Part shown: in pieces, positions 16,242 through 25,065 of the stretch | Numbering within the stretch: the first letter of the stretch is position 1 | Layout of the letters: each line of letters opens with the position of its first letter | Assembly (NCBI RefSeq): GCF_003285015.1 | Contig: NZ_QMFB01000015.1 | Coordinates: 96,768 to 160,767 of the forward strand | DNA: 64,000 nucleotides | Reading direction: 5' to 3' | Source of the DNA: Paenibacillus contaminans | Lineage (GTDB): Bacteria; Bacillota; Bacilli; Paenibacillales; NBRC-103111 | Position numbers and translations under genes: made by a program | The notes under the pieces: generated by a model | Database searches by the model: none | The model's input: the letters and a program-made list of their open reading frames with translations, nothing else | Told to the model about the DNA's origin: nothing

Positions 16242-16296
16242 AAACTGACTTTTATCAGGATGTGGGAAAATGATTGAAATCAAAACAGACGAAGAA

Positions 16297-16770
16297 TTAA
16301 TAACTCAAGTTTCGCAGCTTAATTTTGCCATCAAAAGCTTGATATAACTGGGCAACAGTTCTTTTAGCGACATTCGCTTGTCGCCTACCTGATAGCGCTG
16401 TTTCATATCTTTCGGCATCCGGCTTGCGAGAAAAAGCTTCCATTCGCCGTTTGTATCCTTGCGTACGTTTGGACAATCGCTCCTTCATTTCGCAGAAACG
16501 ATTCGCTAGTTTGGCGGAACTAAGCATGACAAAATCGATGGGTGCAAAGCTGAATCCATCCGACCATCCGAGTTAGTGACGAACGGTGATTGCTTTCGAG
16601 AAAACGAGACCAACTTCGCTGTTGAAAAACCAACGTGAAGATGAGCTGGAAAACAGCAAGAGCCGGAAGGGCCAAATGATTTTCGAATACCCGTTTGGCG
16701 GAGTAAGTTGCCCAATTTTAAAGTAGCAAACAGGTTTGAAAAACGTTCTTCACACTTTTTCAGATAGGGA
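16297..16770 (-). pseudogene. Decayed IS4-family transposase
   Basis: Read on the minus strand in shifting frames. An N-terminal block FSNLFATLKLGNLLRQTGIRK is followed in another frame by LAVFQLIFTLVFQQRSWSRF. After a stop comes GWSDGFSFAPIDFVMLSSAK and KRTQGYKRRMEAFSRKPDA, the DDE-domain entry of IS4-type elements. The rest of the catalytic domain is missing and the end is rearranged. At least two frameshifts and one stop make it non-functional. Terminal inverted repeats were not identified, so the IS limits are unknown. Confidence 0.75.
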
Positions 16771-16975
16771 GTTGTGGTGTACCATAAGGTTACGCACCTT
16801 TCTTGTTTGGAATGGTAATCTCGACAATTCCCATTTTACCAAACGTGAAAGGTGTTTTTCTGTCAAGTTTGCTGTATGATTTGATGAGCGGATATCTTGA
16901 AGATTATGTAGAACATTCAAATATATCTATAAGTTCAATTCAAAAAAATTCTACAATGAAAAGAGGTGGTGCCCC

Positions 16976-19057
16976 ATGACAACTCAAAGCAAACCCAATA
17001 GATTAGCTAAAGAAAAGTCGCCGTATTTGCTGCAACATGCTTACAATCCGGTGGATTGGTTTCCTTGGTCTGAAGAAGCCTTCGAAATCGCGAAGCTCGA
17101 AAACAAACCGATCTTCTTATCGATTGGGTATTCAACTTGCCATTGGTGCCACGTTATGGAACGCGAATCGTTCGAGGATGACGAGGTTGCGGCGCTGCTG
17201 AACGAGCATTTTGTATCGATTAAGGTGGACCGCGAGGAGCGGCCGGATATCGATCATTTGTATATGACGGTTTGTCAGGTGATGACCGGTCAAGGCGGGT
17301 GGCCGCTGACGATCGTGATGACGCCGGAGAAAAAGCCGTTTTTCGCCGGCATGTATTTTCCGAAGCGGCGCAAGTATAACCGATACGGGATGATGGAGCT
17401 GCTGCCGCAAATCGTGGAGAAGTGGAACGAGGACCACGGCAAGCTGACCGAGACAAGCGAGCAGATCGTCGATGAAGTGGAGCGGCGAATGCTGGCCAAC
17501 TTGAAGGGAGCCGTCTCCGACAAGGTTCTGACAAGCGCGTTCGAGCAGTTCAAGGAACGTTATGACGAGCAATACGGCGGGTTCGGCGGCGGACCGAAGT
17601 TTCCGACTTCGCATAATTTATCGTTTTTGCTGCGTTTGTACAAGCGTACGGGCGACGAAGAAGCTTTACGCATGGTCGAAAAAACGCTCGATGCGATGTG
17701 CCGCGGCGGGATGTACGATCATGTCGGCTTCGGGTTTTGCCGGTACTCGGTCGATGAGAAATGGCTTGTGCCGCATTTTGAGAAAATGCTGTACGACAAT
17801 GCGCTTCTGGCATGGACGTATCTCGAGGCTTACCAGGCTACGGGCAAAAAACGATATGCCGACATTGCCGAAGAAATTTTTACGTATGTGCTGCGCGATA
17901 TGACGGATCCGGAAGGCGGCTTTTATTGTGCGGAGGATGCCGACTCCGAGGGACACGAAGGGAAGTTTTACGTCTGGGACAAGCAGGAACTCGTCGATGT
18001 CCTCGGTGCGGATGACGCAGAGCTGTACGCCGAATTGTACGATATTACGCCGCAAGGGAATTTTGAAGGAAAAAGCATTCCAAACTTGATCGGTACGGAC
18101 CTGACGAGCGCCGCATCTCGCAAAGGGCTCGGCATCGGCGAGTTGAACGTCCGGCTTGAACACTGTAGGCAAAAGCTGTTCGAACGCCGGGAAGGCCGCG
18201 TCCACCCGGGCAAAGACGATAAAATATTGACCTCGTGGAACGGTCTCATGATTATGGCGTTAGCCAAAGGATACGCGGTGCTGAAGCGGGACGATTATTT
18301 GCAGGCGGCGGAGCAAGCGGTTCGGTTCATCCTGTCCAAAATGAGACGGCCCGACGGCCGGCTGCTGGCGCGTTACCGTGACGGAGAAGCGGCGTTTCCC
18401 GGATATGTCGACGATTATGCGTTCATGGTTTGGGGGCTGCTTGAGCTGTATCAAGCTTCGTTCCGGACGGAGTTTCTCGAGCAAGCGCTGGAGTTGAACG
18501 AGCAAATGCTGGATCTGTTCTGGGACGACGAGAACGGCGGACTGTTTTTCTACGGTCATGACGGCGAACGGTTATTCTCTCGGAACAAAGAAATTTACGA
18601 CGGTGCGTTGCCTTCCGGAAATGCGGTGGCGGCCTACAACATGCAGCGTTTATCGCGGCTGGCATACGATGCCAAGCTTTCGCAAATCGCGGAGCGCCAG
18701 CTGGAGGCATTCGGCGGGGCGATCGAAAGGTATCCCGCAGGGCATTCGATGTTTTTGATTGCGCTTGATTATGCCTACAGTCCGTCAAGCGAAATCGTTA
18801 TTGCCGGCGACCCCGAAAAAGAAGAAACGCGGCAAATGCTCGAGGCAGCGCAAAGCGGCTTCCGTCCGCATACGCTGACGGTGCTGGCGCCGAAAGGCGA
18901 GGCGGGCGATCGTATAAGGGAGCTCGTTCCGTTAATCCGCGACAAACAAGCGATCGGCGGTCGAACGACGGCGTACGTTTGCGAGGACTTTGCTTGCCAG
19001 TCCCCGACGACGGATATCGAAGAGCTGCTCGATATGCTTGGCTTCGAAAGTGAATAG
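16976..19057 (+). CDS. yyaL: YyaL/DUF255 thioredoxin-domain protein (SSP411 family)
   Basis: 693 residues, full family length. An N-terminal thioredoxin-like domain holds the hallmark STCHWCHVMERESF and DREERPDID, and a long (alpha/alpha)6 toroid similar to sugar epimerases follows. Conserved signatures include GQGGWPLTI and GGFGGGPKFPTSHN. No substrate is established; the family is conserved from bacteria to human SPATA20. RBS AAAAGAGGTGGT before ATG. Monocistronic, ending in a strong terminator; its GC content is clearly higher than that of the eroded region upstream. Confidence 0.93.
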   Translation: MTTQSKPNRLAKEKSPYLLQHAYNPVDWFPWSEEAFEIAKLENKPIFLSIGYSTCHWCHVMERESFEDDEVAALLNEHFVSIKVDREERPDIDHLYMTVCQVMTGQGGWPLTIVMTPEKKPFFAGMYFPKRRKYNRYGMMELLPQIVEKWNEDHGKLTETSEQIVDEVERRMLANLKGAVSDKVLTSAFEQFKERYDEQYGGFGGGPKFPTSHNLSFLLRLYKRTGDEEALRMVEKTLDAMCRGGMYDHVGFGFCRYSVDEKWLVPHFEKMLYDNALLAWTYLEAYQATGKKRYADIAEEIFTYVLRDMTDPEGGFYCAEDADSEGHEGKFYVWDKQELVDVLGADDAELYAELYDITPQGNFEGKSIPNLIGTDLTSAASRKGLGIGELNVRLEHCRQKLFERREGRVHPGKDDKILTSWNGLMIMALAKGYAVLKRDDYLQAAEQAVRFILSKMRRPDGRLLARYRDGEAAFPGYVDDYAFMVWGLLELYQASFRTEFLEQALELNEQMLDLFWDDENGGLFFYGHDGERLFSRNKEIYDGALPSGNAVAAYNMQRLSRLAYDAKLSQIAERQLEAFGGAIERYPAGHSMFLIALDYAYSPSSEIVIAGDPEKEETRQMLEAAQSGFRPHTLTVLAPKGEAGDRIRELVPLIRDKQAIGGRTTAYVCEDFACQSPTTDIEELLDMLGFESE

Positions 19058-19083
19058 GGCTAACTATCCAAGCTAGCCTATAA

Positions 19084-19117
19084 AAGACCCGCTGACGAGG
19101 GATGCTCAGCGGGTCTT
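19084..19117 (+). terminator. Terminator after yyaL
   Basis: AAGACCCGCTGA (19084-19095) pairs perfectly with TCAGCGGGTCTT (19106-19117), only a short T stretch after it. Confidence 0.78.
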
Positions 19118-19273
19118 CTGAGTTGCTTAAATCTTCGATAAACGCTAACGTCCTCCAAAACAGCGATTGACGGTTTGAAAGAAAATGCGCAAACAGGCGG
19201 GCCGATCTCTCATTAAAGCGTATGACCCGACTGGATATGAACGTTTTACGATAAAAACCGAGAGGCTGGATTT

Positions 19274-20389
19274 TCATCCATGCAGGTTTCCCGAAGGGGC
19301 ATCAACCATTATCTTTAAAGGCAGCCTAATACAAACCGTCGTGCCCGGCCCGCTTTCGGCGGTGACCGTCCCTTCGTGCGCTTCGACAAGCTTTTTGACG
19401 ATCGTCAGGCCGATGCCGCCTCCGCCTCCGTCCGTAAAATTGCGGCTGCGAGATTTATCCGCACGGTAAAAACGCTCGAACACATAAGGCAGCGCATCCT
19501 CCGGAACACCCGGCCCCGTATCGCGGACGGCGATAACGATATCGCCGTTTTGCACCGTGCTGCTTAAATAAACGGTTCCCCCTGCCGGCGTAAACTTCAA
19601 AGCGTTGCTGAGCAAGTTGACGATGATCTGGATAAAACGGTCCCGGTCGATCAATAGCCGCATGTCCGAGTCGAGGGGCTCATATTCGAGCGCGACCCCC
19701 TTTTGCAGAAAGGCGGCTGTAACCAGCTCGACGCTTTGATGCAGAATCGGTGTCAGCGGTTCGGGTTCGCGATGCAAGCGGAATTGCGGGGAGTCCATCA
19801 GCGTAAGCTGCTCCAGATCCGCAACAAGCGAAGCGAGCCGTTCCGATTCTTCATAGCAAGCCCGGATCCGCTCCGGCGTCGGTTCCCAAATTCGTTCGTG
19901 CAAAGCCTGCAAATGGCTCTTCAAAATGGCTAACGGCGTTCGAAGCTCATGCGCAATGTCCTGGGTCATCGTAACGCGCAGCTGCTCCTGCCTCTGAAGC
20001 TGTGCGGCCAAATGGTTGAGCGTCCGTCCAAGCTCGGCAATTTCGTCCGTCCCATCGACGGCTGTTCTTGCATCGAGCATGCCGAGCGTCATCCGTTCGG
20101 CGGCGCGTTTCATCTCCGACAAAGGGGAGGAGAGCCGTTTGGCCATATAGAGGCTGATCGCTACCGCCAAAATAACGGCTCCCAGCATCGTCCATCCGAT
20201 CGATTGCAGCAGCGCCTGCTCGAGATGTTTGTTCAGCCCCGGCTGCTGCTGGCCGGTCTCGAATTGCTCCTGGTACATGCCGAAATGATAATGGATTTCC
20301 GCCATGGCGCTGATACCGGCAATAAGCAGGGTGCCGCATACGACGCCGATCATGACGAGCGACAGCCGGTACCGAAGACCGCGTTTCAT
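19274..20389 (-). CDS. Sensor histidine kinase
   Basis: 371 residues, BaeS/CssS-like layout. A first transmembrane helix (about 8-30), a short extracytoplasmic loop and a second helix (60-84) are followed by HAMP, the DHp helix with DIAHELRTPL (phospho-His) and a HATPase with N, DTGPGVP and GGGIGLTIVKKL boxes. Its ATG overlaps the stop of the regulator gene (ATGA), so the two are translationally coupled. The multicopper oxidase gene lies upstream on the same strand, making copper or envelope stress a plausible signal, but the loop shows no metal motif. Confidence 0.92.
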   Translation of the reverse strand: MKRGLRYRLSLVMIGVVCGTLLIAGISAMAEIHYHFGMYQEQFETGQQQPGLNKHLEQALLQSIGWTMLGAVILAVAISLYMAKRLSSPLSEMKRAAERMTLGMLDARTAVDGTDEIAELGRTLNHLAAQLQRQEQLRVTMTQDIAHELRTPLAILKSHLQALHERIWEPTPERIRACYEESERLASLVADLEQLTLMDSPQFRLHREPEPLTPILHQSVELVTAAFLQKGVALEYEPLDSDMRLLIDRDRFIQIIVNLLSNALKFTPAGGTVYLSSTVQNGDIVIAVRDTGPGVPEDALPYVFERFYRADKSRSRNFTDGGGGGIGLTIVKKLVEAHEGTVTAESGPGTTVCIRLPLKIMVDAPSGNLHG

Positions 20390-21078
20390 GACTCGCCCCC
20401 TGTGAAACGATATCCTTTGCCATATACCGTTTGAATGTAGTTCGGCTGCTTGGGGTCGCGTTCGATTTTGTGGCGTATATTTTTGACGTGTTGATCGATG
20501 GCGCGGGCATCGCCTTCGAAGTCGAAGCCGAGCACTTTCTCCACCAACTCGTCACGCGTAAAATACCGCTGCGGATGACGGGCAAGCACAAGCAGCAGCT
20601 TATATTCGCTAGGTGTCAGCGCAACCGCTTCGCCGCTAAGGCAAACCTCCGCACGTACCGTATCGATGCTTAATTCGCCGTATCCGAACGATATTTTGTC
20701 GGCCAGCAGCAGATTGTCGCTGCTCCGCCGCAATATGGCGCGTACCCTAGCGACCAATTCGCGCGGATCGAAAGGCTTGAGCACGTAATCGTCCGCTCCG
20801 ATCGTTAACCCGTGTATGCGATTCGTCTCCGACGTTTTGGCTGTAAGCATTAGGATCGGAACGGAGGACTGCCGCCTTATCTCCTGGCATACTTCTTCTC
20901 CGGTCATATCCGGCAGCATCAGATCGAGTACGACCAAGTCGATTCGCGACGCTCTAATCGCTTGAAGCGCCTTAGCTCCGGTATCCGCTTCCAACGTGCG
21001 AAAGCCGCCGTTTTGCAAATAGGAAACGACGACATCGCGTATTTTGGCTTCGTCGTCGACCATCAGTATCGTGTGCAT
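20386..21078 (-). CDS. OmpR-family response regulator
   Basis: 230 residues from ATG 21078, chosen because AAGGGTGAT precedes it; the ORF to 21126 has no better signal. Receiver domain with VDDE near the start and phospho-acceptor Asp in LVVLDLMLPDMTG; C-terminal winged helix with LTPSEYKLLLVLARHPQ and KNIRHKIERDP. Paired with the overlapping kinase gene. Likely regulates the adjacent multicopper oxidase gene and possibly itself. Confidence 0.93.
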   Translation of the reverse strand: MHTILMVDDEAKIRDVVVSYLQNGGFRTLEADTGAKALQAIRASRIDLVVLDLMLPDMTGEEVCQEIRRQSSVPILMLTAKTSETNRIHGLTIGADDYVLKPFDPRELVARVRAILRRSSDNLLLADKISFGYGELSIDTVRAEVCLSGEAVALTPSEYKLLLVLARHPQRYFTRDELVEKVLGFDFEGDARAIDQHVKNIRHKIERDPKQPNYIQTVYGKGYRFTGGES

Positions 21079-21185
21079 CAAGAAATCACCCTTTGTCATC
21101 ATACTATATCGCCGCTTCGAGAGCACATCGAAACGAAGAAGTAAGAAAGCCTCTCATGCGTTTGCTCCAGGGAGGCTTTCCGCTG

Positions 21186-22853
21186 TTATTCCGGCATATT
21201 TCCCGCTTTCGGATCAGGGACGAAGCCGGGCTTGAACCCTTCATATTTTAATTCCGTCACCATGCCGGCTGAAGCATGATGCAAATCGTGGCAGTGGAAC
21301 ATCCAGTCGCCCTCGTTATCGGCTTGGAAGGCGACGACATATTGTTCGCCCGGCTTCAGATTCAGCGTATCCTTGATCAGGGGCGATCCGGAGAGCGCCT
21401 GGCCGTTCTTGCTCAGCACCTGGAAAAAGTGGCCGTGAAGATGCATCGGATGATCGTCCGTTTTGGAGTCGTTGACGAGCTTGACTTTTACGGTATCGCC
21501 TTTATTGACTTTGATCGGTTCCGTGTTCGGGAACGTCTTGCCGTTGATCGTATAGACGGTTTCGCCGTCCTTAGTCGCCGTATTCAGGTTCATCGTATAG
21601 GTCATCGTGTAGGACTGATCGAGCGTGAACGCCATTCGGCCCGCTTCTCCGTATTTCGTCATATCTACGGCGGGGAGCTTCTCGGTTTCGTTCGGTTTGT
21701 CGCTTCCGGCATCAGAGCCTTCATAGGCGATTACCGCCTTCATGCCTTTAGCAGCGGCGTTGTCGCTATGATCCTCGATTTGCCAACGCCCCGGATTGTC
21801 AGCGGTAAATTCGATGTCGTATCGTTCACCGGGGGCAATTTCGATAACGCTATCCTTCAAAACGCCGGGGTTATTCAAAGCTTGCCCGTCGGCAGCGGTA
21901 ATTTGGAACTCATGTCCGTGCAGATGGATGCGGTGGGACATATAACCGGCGTTGACGAGCCGAAGCCGAACACGTTCTCCTTGCTTGACGGGCAGCTCCT
22001 GTACGAGAGAGCCGGATTTGCCGTTAATCGTAAACAAATCGTACATACTCATGTCATGCGCCATTTCCGCCTGCTTGCCGCCATCCTTGCCGGTCGATTC
22101 GGGTTTGGCGCCGCCCATATCCATTTTGCTGTGATCCATCTTGCTGTGTTCCATGCCTTCCATCTCCGATTTGCCCGGCTTGCCTGAGCTGCCGGCTTCC
22201 GAGCCGCTTTCGTTCCCTACGCCGCTGCCGGACATCGACATGCCGGAGCTCATCCATTCGTCCAAAATGAGCGTATAATCCCGATCCGTTTTGCCGCCTT
22301 CCGAAGGTTCTACGATAAAAGCCCCGTACATCCCGCGGTCGACCTGATTGACGCTGTCTTGATGGGAGTGGTACCAATAAGTACCGGGCACATCCGCCTT
22401 GAACGCATAGGTGAACGATTCGCCTGGCTGTACCGCATTTTGCGTGACGCCGGGAATGCCGTCCATCGCATTGGGGACGGGAACGCCGTGCCAATGGATC
22501 GTCGCCGGCTCGGGCAGCTCGTTCTTCAAGACGATTTCGACGTTTTCGCCTTGTTTAACGCGTATTTCCGGTCCGGGCACGGAATTGTTAAACGTCCAAA
22601 CCGGGAGTGTCTTGCCCGGGGCGATTTCCTGATTGGCCGTTCTGGCGGTCAAGGAGAAGGTTCTGCCTTTCAGTACAGTCGTTTGCTCGGTTTTCCCGCC
22701 GTCCTTAGCCGGAGCGGTCGTCGCTTTGCCGTCCATGTTCATGGAGGAATGATCCATGCCCTCCTTCGAGTCGTTCCCATTCATGCACCCCGTCAATAAG
22801 GCGGCTATAATCGCAGCGGCCGCAGCCGCGCTTTTTCGTTTCCAATTGCTCAT
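21186..22853 (-). CDS. Multicopper oxidase lipoprotein
   Basis: 555 residues from ATG 22853 (AAAGGATGG upstream). Lipoprotein signal with LLTGC (Cys23). Copper sites: IHWHG and WYHSHQ in the first cupredoxin, HPMHLHGHFF and WMFHCHDLHHASAGM at the C-terminus, which holds the T1 Cys and the trinuclear histidines. A Met/His-rich insert (MEGMEHSKMDHSKMDMGG) in the middle resembles the metal-binding region of PcoA/CueO-type copper oxidases. Probably oxidises Cu(I) or other metals outside the cell. It precedes a response regulator and kinase on the same strand with about 108 bases between them. Confidence 0.92.
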   Translation of the reverse strand: MSNWKRKSAAAAAAIIAALLTGCMNGNDSKEGMDHSSMNMDGKATTAPAKDGGKTEQTTVLKGRTFSLTARTANQEIAPGKTLPVWTFNNSVPGPEIRVKQGENVEIVLKNELPEPATIHWHGVPVPNAMDGIPGVTQNAVQPGESFTYAFKADVPGTYWYHSHQDSVNQVDRGMYGAFIVEPSEGGKTDRDYTLILDEWMSSGMSMSGSGVGNESGSEAGSSGKPGKSEMEGMEHSKMDHSKMDMGGAKPESTGKDGGKQAEMAHDMSMYDLFTINGKSGSLVQELPVKQGERVRLRLVNAGYMSHRIHLHGHEFQITAADGQALNNPGVLKDSVIEIAPGERYDIEFTADNPGRWQIEDHSDNAAAKGMKAVIAYEGSDAGSDKPNETEKLPAVDMTKYGEAGRMAFTLDQSYTMTYTMNLNTATKDGETVYTINGKTFPNTEPIKVNKGDTVKVKLVNDSKTDDHPMHLHGHFFQVLSKNGQALSGSPLIKDTLNLKPGEQYVVAFQADNEGDWMFHCHDLHHASAGMVTELKYEGFKPGFVPDPKAGNMPE

Positions 22854-23030
22854 GGTCAATCCCATCCTTTCGTTATTCGTGTCTTGATCATAAAGGAACA
22901 ATGTGTAGAAGCTGTGAGGATACTTGCGTTCATTTTGCGAGAAAAGGAGACGTCCGACGGCGGGGAAATCAGGCAAAAAACCTGCATTCCCCCTGACATG
23001 TTTTCGATTTGACATAATGTTCGAAGCCTG

Positions 23031-23060
23031 TTGACAGCGATCGCCGGACGGTACTATACT
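23031..23060 (+). promoter_or_regulatory. SigA-type promoter of the yezD-like gene
   Basis: TTGACA (23031-23036), an 18-base spacer and TATACT (23055-23060). About 90 bases before the ATG at 23150. Confidence 0.72.
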
Positions 23061-23086
23061 TCATACAAATAAAACATAGTAAGTAA

Positions 23087-23113
23087 ATCGGAAATATAAG
23101 AATATAATCCGAT
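23087..23113 (+). promoter_or_regulatory. Inverted repeat in the yezD leader
   Basis: ATCGGA (23087-23092) and TCCGAT (23108-23113) with a 15-base AT-rich centre, downstream of the promoter. A possible operator for a sulfur regulator such as CymR; the match to a known box was not established. Confidence 0.4.
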
Positions 23114-23149
23114 ATAACCATTCGTTACTGATCCTGGGAGGGAACCATC

Positions 23150-23356
23150 ATGACCAAACCGCTGTTAATCGATGAAACATGGAACGAACGTATTGTCAAA
23201 AGCTTGAACGGATTGGAGTACGGACTCGTACAAATCGTCGTACACGACGGCCGAATCGTCCAAATCGAGCGTACGGAACGCCAACGATTCGATAAAGAGC
23301 CGGTTCGTGAGCGGGCTGATCAGCCTGTAGCCAAAAGGCGTATTGCTAGACATTGA
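23150..23356 (+). CDS. yezD: YezD-family (DUF2292) small protein
   Basis: 68 residues. The core WNERIVKSLNGLEYGLVQIVVHDGRIVQIERTERQRF is the full DUF2292 motif; the last 20 residues are a basic tail. The function is unknown; the family is often near sulfur assimilation and sulfonate genes in Firmicutes, and here it precedes a sulfonate-type operon. RBS GGGAGG. Its own promoter precedes it and a terminator at 23501 separates it from the next gene. Confidence 0.85.
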   Translation: MTKPLLIDETWNERIVKSLNGLEYGLVQIVVHDGRIVQIERTERQRFDKEPVRERADQPVAKRRIARH

Positions 23357-23500
23357 TCCGCTTCTATATAACGCTTCGACCGTAAAAGATCCGATTGACG
23401 TCGATCACCCCATGAGAATTCAGAGGGCTGAACGACCTGCATGACCCAAACGGGAAAGCTCAATGATCCGAAATCGCATAGTGTCACGACCAGTCGACTG
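23357..23500 (+). ncRNA. Candidate structured leader before the sulfonate-type operon
   Basis: 144 bases without an ORF between yezD and a terminator. They contain GGGCTGAACGACCTGCATGACCC-like pairing and a 12-bp perfect palindrome CCAGTCGACTGG (23490-23501) touching the terminator stem, so alternative folding is possible. It does not match S-box, T-box or TPP consensus by eye. Candidate attenuator only. Confidence 0.35.
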
Positions 23501-23535
23501 GAGGCGCATGAATTTTACTTGCGGCCTCTTTTTGT
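23501..23535 (+). terminator. Intrinsic terminator or attenuator
   Basis: GAGGCGC (23501-23507) pairs with GCGGCCTC (23521-23528, one bulged base) and is followed by a long T run. It lies 70 bases before the nitroreductase start with no obvious promoter in between. Confidence 0.75.
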
Positions 23536-23605
23536 TTTTATACGGGAAGAACCGGCCAAGCTTCGCCATTCACAATAACTAATAAATCACAAAGGAGAGC
23601 GTGAA

Positions 23606-24229
23606 ATGAGCAATCAAACGTTAAATCCGGCAGAACAGCTTTATTCGGAGGTAGAGGCGCATCGCAAGGCCGATTATCCGGTCGCCCCGTTATTTTTGAA
23701 CCGCTGGTCTCCGCGTTCCTACACGGAAAGCCAGGTAACCGACGAAGTACTGAACACCGTATTAGAGGCTGCCCGCTGGGCACCGTCGTCAAGCAATTTG
23801 CAGCCGTGGCGTTTTGTGGTGGCGAAGACGGAGGAGCAGCGGCAGGCGTTCCATGCATTTATTCGTCCGAACAATCGGTTGTGGGTCGAAAAAGCGCCGG
23901 TATTGATTTTATTGGCATCGCATCGGGTAAATGCGAACGGTGATCCGAACGGCGCCCACGCGTTCGATACCGGTGCCGCTTGGGGGCTGTTGGCATTGCA
24001 AGCGAAGCTGCTGGGCTTATCGACGCGGGCGATCGGCGGCTTCGATAAAGAAGAGGCGCGTCTCTCGCTTCATGTACCCGACGAGTTTGAGCTTCATGCC
24101 GTCATCGCGCTCGGTTATCAGGGAGATGCGGAGACGCTGCACGAAAGCTTCCGTGACCGGGAAACGCCGAATGGACGCAGGCCGCTGCAGGAAAGCATTA
24201 TTGAAGGAAGATGGGAAGCTTCCGAATAA
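23606..24229 (+). CDS. Nitroreductase-family FMN oxidoreductase
   Basis: 207 residues. RWSPRSYTESQVTDEVL and ARWAPSSSNLQPWRFVV are the FMN-binding N-terminal signatures; GLLALQAKLLGLSTRAIGGFDKEEAR and a terminal ALGYQGDAETL block complete the fold. Such enzymes use NAD(P)H to reduce nitro or quinone-like groups; here the operon partners suggest a role in organosulfur metabolism. RBS AAAGGAG. First gene of the transporter/oxidoreductase operon. Confidence 0.9.
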   Translation: MSNQTLNPAEQLYSEVEAHRKADYPVAPLFLNRWSPRSYTESQVTDEVLNTVLEAARWAPSSSNLQPWRFVVAKTEEQRQAFHAFIRPNNRLWVEKAPVLILLASHRVNANGDPNGAHAFDTGAAWGLLALQAKLLGLSTRAIGGFDKEEARLSLHVPDEFELHAVIALGYQGDAETLHESFRDRETPNGRRPLQESIIEGRWEASE

Positions 24230-24266
24230 ACGGGGAAGCGCAGACCATAGAAAGGGGCGAAGCTTC

Positions 24267-25043
24267 ATGAGCACACCGGTTCTCGAGATCGGCAAGCTTA
24301 ACAAAACATTCCTGACGAGCAAAGGCGCCGTTCATGCGCTGCACCAGATCGATCTTACGATCAAGGAAGGCGAATTCATCACCGTTATCGGGCCTAGCGG
24401 CTGCGGCAAAAGCACGCTTCTCAAAATCGTGGCCGGTCTCGATAACCGGTTTGACGGCGACGTGAAGCTTAGCGGAAAGCAGGTGACGGGACCCGGCATC
24501 GATAAAGGGTTCGTCTTCCAGGAGCCCCGGCTGTTCCCATGGCTGACGGTCGAGAAAAATATCGCCGCCGACTTGTCGCTCCGCAATCCGCAAGTACGCC
24601 AAAAAGTCGACGAGCTGATCGAATTGGTGCGTCTGACCGGCTTTGAAAAATCGTATCCCCGGGAATTGTCCGGCGGGATGGCGCAGCGCGTGGCGATCGC
24701 GCGTGCGCTGCTTCGTAATCCGAAGGTGCTGCTGCTCGACGAGCCGTTCGGCGCGCTGGACGCTTTTACGAGAGCGCATATGCAGGAGGTGCTGCTGGAC
24801 ATCTGGCAAAAAAACCGGACGACGATGATTTTCGTCACGCATGATATCGACGAAGCTGTATTTCTCGCGAACCGCATCGTCATCCTGAAGCCGCGTCCCG
24901 GAGCGATCCGGGCGGTCGTACCCGTCGACCTGCCTTTTCCGCGCAAAAAAGCGAGTACATCGTTTCAGCAATTGCGCTACACGGTACTGAACGAATTTGA
25001 AAAAATCGAAGAGCTCGAGCTGATCGACAGCTCCGGCATATGA
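24267..25043 (+). CDS. ABC transporter ATP-binding protein, SsuB/TauB type
   Basis: 258 residues from ATG 24267. Walker A GPSGCGKST, Q-loop VFQEPRLFPW, signature LSGGMAQRVAIARAL, Walker B VLLLDEPFGALD and switch His in FVTHDIDEA. The PRLFPW form and the short C-terminus are typical of sulfonate/taurine/nitrate importers. Energises the two permeases that follow; a binding protein gene closes the operon at 28825. A much longer reading from 23931 crosses the nitroreductase frame and is not real. Confidence 0.93.
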   Translation: MSTPVLEIGKLNKTFLTSKGAVHALHQIDLTIKEGEFITVIGPSGCGKSTLLKIVAGLDNRFDGDVKLSGKQVTGPGIDKGFVFQEPRLFPWLTVEKNIAADLSLRNPQVRQKVDELIELVRLTGFEKSYPRELSGGMAQRVAIARALLRNPKVLLLDEPFGALDAFTRAHMQEVLLDIWQKNRTTMIFVTHDIDEAVFLANRIVILKPRPGAIRAVVPVDLPFPRKKASTSFQQLRYTVLNEFEKIEELELIDSSGI

Positions 25044-25065
25044 CGGAAACGGAGGGGATCGGCAT

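Noticed and set aside
21276..22187. 303-codon plus-strand ORF opposite the multicopper oxidase
   Set aside because: Reads as antisense of an oxidase with confirmed copper motifs; no start signal.
23357..23535. S-box, T-box or TPP riboswitch before the sulfonate operon
   Set aside because: The conserved core sequences of these riboswitches were not found by eye; kept only as an unclassified leader.
23931..24266. N-terminal extension of the sulfonate ATPase back to 23931
   Set aside because: It would overlap the nitroreductase gene in another frame; the ATG at 24267 has an RBS and aligns with the family.
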